Positions 39,865 to 44,711 of a stretch of DNA of 44,711 nucleotides are shown one piece after another. Source of the stretch: DASYPP01 sp036006525 (lineage in GTDB: Bacteria; Gemmatimonadota; Gemmatimonadetes; Gemmatimonadales; GWC2-71-9); the NCBI GenBank assembly GCA_036006525.1, contig DASYPP010000058.1, positions 1 through 44,711 on the forward strand. The letters run 5' to 3'. The notes beneath the pieces are model-generated. The model had not been told where the DNA came from and searched no databases. It was given only the letters and a program-made list of their open reading frames with translations. A program made the translations under genes and the position numbers. Every line of letters starts with the position of its first letter. Within the stretch, counting starts at the first letter, position 1.

Positions 39865-42666
39865 TTACTTGAGCACAAACACAACAGTCGGATCCAGCGG
39901 ATACCGCCCGAAATGCGCGCCGTAGATCGCGAGCCCGCCGGGCAGCGACTCATCCACCTCCAGTCTGATCACCACTTCACCTGCGCGGGCCGCTTCGGCG
40001 ACGGCCTCGGCGGGCAGGGCCACCCGGAGCAATTGTCCGTAGGATCCGGCCTCGTGGAGATGGCCATCGTGGGGCTGCGCCTGCCAGCTCAGGATCCCGC
40101 GAGAATCGGCGGGGTCGTCCGTGAGCTCGTAGCGGCCAGCCAGGAATCCGTTAACCCGAATGGTCACCGCGCTGGGGAACGGCGTGGCACTGGTCATGGG
40201 GTAGCTGTTGGGATTGCGGCTCCGGTCGTGAAACCCGCCGCCCCGCATGTAGTCGCCATTGTCCGCCATCGTGCTGTCGCGGTCCTTCCCGTTGAGCCGC
40301 TTGGCTGAGGCTTCCACCAGGAAGGTCGCGCCGTTGACGCCGCGGGCATCGAGCCCGGCGGGCCAGGGAATGTGGTACTCGAAAAACCCGCTGCCGGCTC
40401 CGTTCAACTTCTCGCCCAGCACCGTCCATTGCTTAAGCGACCAGTGGCCGTCGCTCGCCTGGGCCGCGGGTACCCGCGCCACCCGGGCCCTGCTTCCGTT
40501 GGCGAGGGTGACAGTGGCCGGAAGATCGCCCAGGACGGTGAACGTCGTGAAGTTGCGCTGCAGCACCGTGCCGGCGCGATCGACCAACTGCGTCGCGAGC
40601 ACCAGCACGGCCGGCTCGTTCGGCATGGTGACCGATAGCGGCGGCAGGGGCCCGGTCATCCACGGGTGGTAGGGCACCTGCTCGCTGGAGGACGAATACA
40701 CTCGTTCTTCACCCAACGCGTTCCACCCGCGCAGCTCTGCCCGCAGGGTGAGCGAATCCGACGATCCCCCGCTGAGGAATGAGGCATAGAGTGGAACGTC
40801 CACCCGTTCGCCAGGCTGCACCGGGTGGGCCAGCTCGGAGTCGCCCACGACGAGATAGATCGGGGCATGCAGGTCGCGGAGCGACATGCCCTCGACCATC
40901 CCGCCCAGGCCGGTCTCCTTCCATGAGCGGTCGAAGCGCCAGTACCCGTTCCACTCGTTGATCACGTCATGGTGCTCGGTATACAGCCAGCCGGCGAGCC
41001 TGGGATTCCTGCGGAAGGCGTTGATGGCGCGATGATAGTCCCAGCTCCAGTCCACATCCCCGGTACTGCCTTCGTAGCCCCAGACGTTCCCGAACTCCGA
41101 GTTGAGCATCGGCTGATGGCCCTGGCGCCAGGGTGATTCAAAGTTCCAGGTCGAGCCCGGGAAGGTGCTGTCGCTGATCCGGCTGACGTAGTTCTCCCAG
41201 CGCCAGCCGGGCAGGTATTCGTGCCAGGAGTTGAGGTCGGTCTCGGTGTGCTTCCAGCCGCAGCAGGGGGAGTTGTCCTCCACCAGGCGAGTCGAATCGA
41301 GCGACCGGGCCAGTCGATAGTCCGCGGCCACCCTGCGCTGGGTCTCCGGCAGGTAGTGTTCCTGGTCGCCGTCTTTGGTCAGCAGTCCCCAGCCTTCGTT
41401 GAACAACACCCAGGCAAATACCGCGGGATGGTTGTAATCGCGATCGATCATGCCGCGGAGCGCCACGTCGTGCTCATGAAAGGCGGCGGAATCGGGCGGT
41501 CCCCACCAGTTGGGGACGTCGGCCATGATGAGGACGCCCAACCGGTCGGCCCAGTAGAGCTTTCGGGGCGATTCGACCTTGATGTGCTCCCGGAGACCGG
41601 TCAGCCCGATCTGGCGAGGACGCAAGACTTCCTCCCGGAGCGCGCTGTCGGTGGGGAAAGTGTAGAAGCCCTCGGGGTGATAGGCCTGGTCCAGCGTAAG
41701 TTGGAGGAAGACGGGAACGCCATTGATCGCAACATAGGGAGTCGTGGTCCCGGGCAGATTGACCACCGTGATGGTACGCATGCCGAAATAGGTGGTCACC
41801 CGGTCCTCGGCGATGCTGTCGCCGGTGAGGTTCATTGACACCTGGTGCAGGAACGGGTCCTCCAGCGACCAGCGATGGGCATTGGGGAGTGGCACGTCGA
41901 TGTGAGCCGTCGTGGCGCCGCGGCGAATGCGCCGGGTGACGACCGGCTGACCCGGGCGGTTAGTGAAGCTCAGCCGGAGCGTGAGGTCCCGGGGCGCGGG
42001 CTCCAGTAACCGGACATCCACGCCCACGCCCGCGAGGTCCGGCTTCGGTGTGAAGTGCACGGCTTCCAGTGGATCGGAGCCCCGCGCCTCCAGGTACACC
42101 GTCTGCCACATGCCGCGCGCCGGTCCGTAGCCCTGTTTACCCTCCAGCTTGAAGGGATGGGGCGTGTCGTCCACCCGGAGCACCAGCCGCTGCGACTGTC
42201 CGGGGTGAAGAAAGGGCGTCAGCTCAAACGCGAACGGCGTGTAACCGCCCTGGTGTTCGCCCAGTTTGGTGCCATCGAGCCAGACCGTCGTGCGCCAATC
42301 GACGGCACCGAACACTACGAACACCCGCCGGCCGCTCCAGTTCTCCGGCACGGTAACCGAGCGCGCGTACCAACCGATGTCTCCACTGTCGGGGACACCG
42401 GAGAGCGGCGCGCCCCAGGAGAACGGCACCAGGATCTGTCGTTCGCCCGGCAAGGTGCCCTTGGCCCAGCCGGCCCGCTCACCCTGGTCAGCCGAATCGA
42501 AGGCGAATCGCCAGCGGCCGTTCAGGTTCAGCCACTCCGAGCGCTCGAAGTCGGGGCGCGGGTGCTCCGGGAGGGGGACGGGAGACGCCGGTGCCTGGGC
42601 GTGGAGCCGGCCGGCAAAGAGGGCCAGGCAGGTCAGCCATCGGGTGATGATACTGCTGGGCATCAT
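39865..42666 (-). CDS. Secreted glycoside hydrolase family 2 enzyme
   Basis: 933 residues. A leader (SSIITRWLTCLALFAGRLHA) is followed by the GH2 sugar-binding sandwich (LNLNGRWRFAFDSADQGER, GDIGWYARSVTVPENWSGRR, VWLDGTKLGEHQGGYTPFAF), an Ig-like domain and a TIM barrel. The acid/base is Glu424 in WVLFNEGWGL and the nucleophile Glu524 in MLNSEFGN. C-terminal beta domains end FGRYPLDPTVVFVL. The family covers beta-galactosidases, mannosidases and glucuronidases; substrate is not clear. Start near 42666 fits the leader; an upstream start at 42783 would add an arginine-rich stretch. Confidence 0.9.
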   Translation of the reverse strand: MMPSSIITRWLTCLALFAGRLHAQAPASPVPLPEHPRPDFERSEWLNLNGRWRFAFDSADQGERAGWAKGTLPGERQILVPFSWGAPLSGVPDSGDIGWYARSVTVPENWSGRRVFVVFGAVDWRTTVWLDGTKLGEHQGGYTPFAFELTPFLHPGQSQRLVLRVDDTPHPFKLEGKQGYGPARGMWQTVYLEARGSDPLEAVHFTPKPDLAGVGVDVRLLEPAPRDLTLRLSFTNRPGQPVVTRRIRRGATTAHIDVPLPNAHRWSLEDPFLHQVSMNLTGDSIAEDRVTTYFGMRTITVVNLPGTTTPYVAINGVPVFLQLTLDQAYHPEGFYTFPTDSALREEVLRPRQIGLTGLREHIKVESPRKLYWADRLGVLIMADVPNWWGPPDSAAFHEHDVALRGMIDRDYNHPAVFAWVLFNEGWGLLTKDGDQEHYLPETQRRVAADYRLARSLDSTRLVEDNSPCCGWKHTETDLNSWHEYLPGWRWENYVSRISDSTFPGSTWNFESPWRQGHQPMLNSEFGNVWGYEGSTGDVDWSWDYHRAINAFRRNPRLAGWLYTEHHDVINEWNGYWRFDRSWKETGLGGMVEGMSLRDLHAPIYLVVGDSELAHPVQPGERVDVPLYASFLSGGSSDSLTLRAELRGWNALGEERVYSSSSEQVPYHPWMTGPLPPLSVTMPNEPAVLVLATQLVDRAGTVLQRNFTTFTVLGDLPATVTLANGSRARVARVPAAQASDGHWSLKQWTVLGEKLNGAGSGFFEYHIPWPAGLDARGVNGATFLVEASAKRLNGKDRDSTMADNGDYMRGGGFHDRSRNPNSYPMTSATPFPSAVTIRVNGFLAGRYELTDDPADSRGILSWQAQPHDGHLHEAGSYGQLLRVALPAEAVAEAARAGEVVIRLEVDESLPGGLAIYGAHFGRYPLDPTVVFVLK

Positions 42667-42796
42667 TTGCATGTCCCGGGGTATCGTCAGGGAGTTGTCA
42701 AAATGGGGCATCTGGAGATGGGAATGTACGAGCGAGAGGAAGGGGCGCCAGCGGGGAAGCCTCCGGCGTGCGGGCTGGAGCATTCATTTAGGGATA

Positions 42797-42936
42797 GCTT
42801 CGGTGCGCTTTACCGCGGGGAACGCAGGGAAGCAGGGAGCGCAGGACGGCCTGAGCCCTTCGGACAAAGAGAAGCATTCATGTACGGACTATTTGCTGTG
42901 CCCTGCGATTCCCTGCGCTCCCTGCGGTAAAGCGCC
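42797..42936. repeat. Intergenic inverted-repeat element, family B copy 3
   Basis: AGCTTCGGTGCGCTTTACCG runs into CAGGGAA words. The right arm, CCCTGCGATTCCCTGCGCTC then CCTGCGGTAAAGCGCC, is the imperfect reverse complement. It lies between the GH2 gene (minus) and the peptidase gene (plus), so it covers a divergent promoter region. Bases 42667-42796 and 42937-43080 show no gene. Confidence 0.82.
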
Positions 42937-43080
42937 TAGAACCCACGTTTCGGCGCGGGGACCAATGCATGCACACGGATCCAGCAGCAGTCTTCAAACC
43001 GGAAAGGGCCGAGCGGTATCTTAGATTCGCGCCCCAGTGCTTCACTCGACCACGCCCGATTTCCTTGTCTAAGGGCCACC

Positions 43081-44711
43081 ATGCCTCGATTCACCGTTAC
43101 CGCTCTCCTGCTTGCCCTGCTGCCCTCGCCGGCGCTGGCGCAGAATCCCTACCAGCACTACAGCGATGCCTTCGAGCTCCGCTTCGCCCGGTCGCAGCCC
43201 ATTGTGAGTTACACGCTCAAGATCGACTCGGCCGACCTCTCGGGCTGGAGCGTCGCGATGCATTTGAAGAACCTGCCAGACACGTTCCGCCTCGCGATGG
43301 CCGCTCACCCGGAGTACGACGACCGCTACTGGCGGTTTGTCCGCGACCTTCGGATCGACTCGGTCGCGGGCACCGCGACCATCGTGCGGGAAGACAGTTC
43401 GGTCTGGCGGGTGATTGCCCCTGGCGGATCGGCCGTCGTCCGCTACCGGATTCAACTGCCCTCGGGGCCGCCGCCGCCGCGGGGAGCCTGGCGCCCGTTC
43501 CTTTCGCCGACCGGCGGACTGACGGGCGACCTGCACGCGTTCATGTACATCCTGGGCTCGGAGCTGGCACCGGCGCATGTCACCCTGGACATCCCGGCCA
43601 GCTGGGGAATCGCGACCGGCCTCGAGCCAACCGCGGATCCCCGGACCTTCTTTGCGCCGACCGTCGACGTATTGGTCGAATCGCCGATCCTGGTGGGGCA
43701 GCTGCATAGATGGCGCTTCGCGGTGGACGCGGTCCCCCACAGCGTGGTCTACTGGGCCCTCCCCAACGCGACCCCGTTCGACACCAGCGCATTCGTCGGG
43801 GCCCTCGAGGCGATGGTGCGGCAAGCCGTCGCCCTCTTCGGGCGGCCGCCGTATCGCGAATACACCTTCCTATATCAGGATGGATCCTACGGGGCGCTGG
43901 AGCATCCCAACTCGGTGACCTTGGGAGCGCCCAGTGCGGACCTGGCCAAAGACATGTCCGACGTACTGGAAGAAACGTCCCACGAATTCTTCCATACCTG
44001 GAACCTGATGCGGATTCGGCCGGTCGAGTACCGGGCCGTCAGCTACCGGACTCAGCCGCCGGTCTACGGCCTCTGGTTCAGTGAAGGGTTGACCATGTTC
44101 TATGCCGACCTGCTGCTGCGGCGGGCCGGCCTACCTGCCCGGCAGACCCGCAGCGAGCACCTCGAAGGCCTGATTGCCCGGTATCTCGAAGCGTCCGGCA
44201 ACTCCCGGTTCTCCGCCGAGTCGGTTTCCGCCGTTGCTTACAATGCGGCACCCGGTGCCCTCGGCGACTACTCGGCCAGCACCCATCTCCAGGGCGAGCT
44301 ACTGGGGACGATGCTGGATCTCCTCATTCGGGATGCGACTCACGGCACCCGCTCCATGGATGACGTCATGCGGCTCATGCTGGAGCGGTATTCTGGCGAC
44401 CGGGGGTTTGCGGGCCGGGACGTGGAGCGCGCGGTGGAAGACGTTTGCCGCTGCGACGTCACCCCCTTCTTCGACGGGTACGTCCGGAGCGGTGGCCATC
44501 CGATGGATTTCGATCGCTATCTCGCCCTGGCCGGCCTCCGGACCCGGGTTACCTGGAATCCCGCGCAATGGGACAACAAGCTCCAGCCCGATCTCCGGAT
44601 CTGGGCCTCGCCCCGACCGGATTCCACCGTGGGCTTGGGAATAGGCGATCCGGAGAGCATCTGGGCCAAGGCGGGTCTCCACACCGGGGACCAGCTCGTC
44701 TCGGTGAACGG
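43081..44711 (+). CDS. M61 glycyl aminopeptidase family metallopeptidase (3' partial)
   Basis: The frame runs from ATG 43081 off the window end, giving 543 residues. The leader is TALLLALLPSPALAQ. A beta-rich N-terminal region is followed by the zinc motif HEFFHTW, with His301, Glu302 and His305, and the third ligand Glu335 in WFSEGLTMFYADLLL. At the cut, IWAKAGLHTGDQLVSVNG starts a PDZ domain, the usual C-terminal domain of M61 enzymes. It should be a secreted aminopeptidase releasing N-terminal small residues. AAGGG precedes the ATG. The end is outside the window. Confidence 0.9.
   Translation, partial: MPRFTVTALLLALLPSPALAQNPYQHYSDAFELRFARSQPIVSYTLKIDSADLSGWSVAMHLKNLPDTFRLAMAAHPEYDDRYWRFVRDLRIDSVAGTATIVREDSSVWRVIAPGGSAVVRYRIQLPSGPPPPRGAWRPFLSPTGGLTGDLHAFMYILGSELAPAHVTLDIPASWGIATGLEPTADPRTFFAPTVDVLVESPILVGQLHRWRFAVDAVPHSVVYWALPNATPFDTSAFVGALEAMVRQAVALFGRPPYREYTFLYQDGSYGALEHPNSVTLGAPSADLAKDMSDVLEETSHEFFHTWNLMRIRPVEYRAVSYRTQPPVYGLWFSEGLTMFYADLLLRRAGLPARQTRSEHLEGLIARYLEASGNSRFSAESVSAVAYNAAPGALGDYSASTHLQGELLGTMLDLLIRDATHGTRSMDDVMRLMLERYSGDRGFAGRDVERAVEDVCRCDVTPFFDGYVRSGGHPMDFDRYLALAGLRTRVTWNPAQWDNKLQPDLRIWASPRPDSTVGLGIGDPESIWAKAGLHTGDQLVSVN

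Noticed and set aside
1..44711. tRNA, rRNA, riboswitch or phage genes
   Set aside because: No cloverleaf, rRNA motif, integrase, transposase or phage structural gene was recognised by reading both strands.

Overview
This is a GC-rich bacterial chromosome segment with short intergenic gaps. Gene content points to a didermic, free-living, secretion-rich bacterium, most likely Gemmatimonadota. The clues are a TonB-dependent receptor end, an RND tripartite pump, many small secreted lipoproteins (one with a GYWKNH motif), a HAF-repeat lipoprotein, an M61 peptidase and several secreted glycoside hydrolases. The phylum is inferred; no rRNA, tRNA or marker gene lies in the window.

Layout. 1-6136: end of a TonB receptor, remnant of an RMD1/DUF155 gene, a small secreted cytochrome c, a PLP decarboxylase, and a coupled HEAT-like/HD-GYP pair sharing an N-terminal module. 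6327-12496: an ECF sigma/anti-sigma pair, two secreted lipoproteins, a cupredoxin-YceI pair and a DHA2 drug exporter. 12694-15799: minus-strand unit of a flap-type 5' nuclease, an EamA transporter and a MATE exporter. 16068-20299: six-gene minus-strand cluster of an ECF42-type sigma factor with TPR tail, two DGPF proteins, a RibD/DHFR-like reductase, a transglutaminase-fold enzyme and a VOC protein; a match to the ECF42 promoter motif precedes the first DGPF gene. 20511-21904: MOSC-PhzF pair. 22074-28817: TetR regulator, ArsR regulator and an RND efflux operon, with palindromic operators at the expected control points. 28873-31012: a membrane protein and an Ada-AlkA DNA repair fusion. 31194-44711: carbohydrate and secreted-protein region with a HAF lipoprotein, a glucosidase-mutarotase fusion, an (alpha/alpha)6 glycosidase with an F5/8-type tail, a SnoaL-like protein, a GH2 enzyme and an M61 peptidase cut by the window edge.

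The most unusual signal is outside the genes. At least ten intergenic spaces hold imperfect inverted repeats built from tandem 6-9 bp words (for example GGACTAA, CTGGGTA, CACGAAA, CTCAGAG, GCGCGAAG, GCAGGGAA). Two subfamilies recur inside the window: one with AGAAAAGCTCCTCGCG ends and one with GCGCTTTACCGC ends. Several copies overlap gene ends and supply the last codons and stop. They look like a family of structured or mobile intergenic elements and are the best candidate here for something undescribed.
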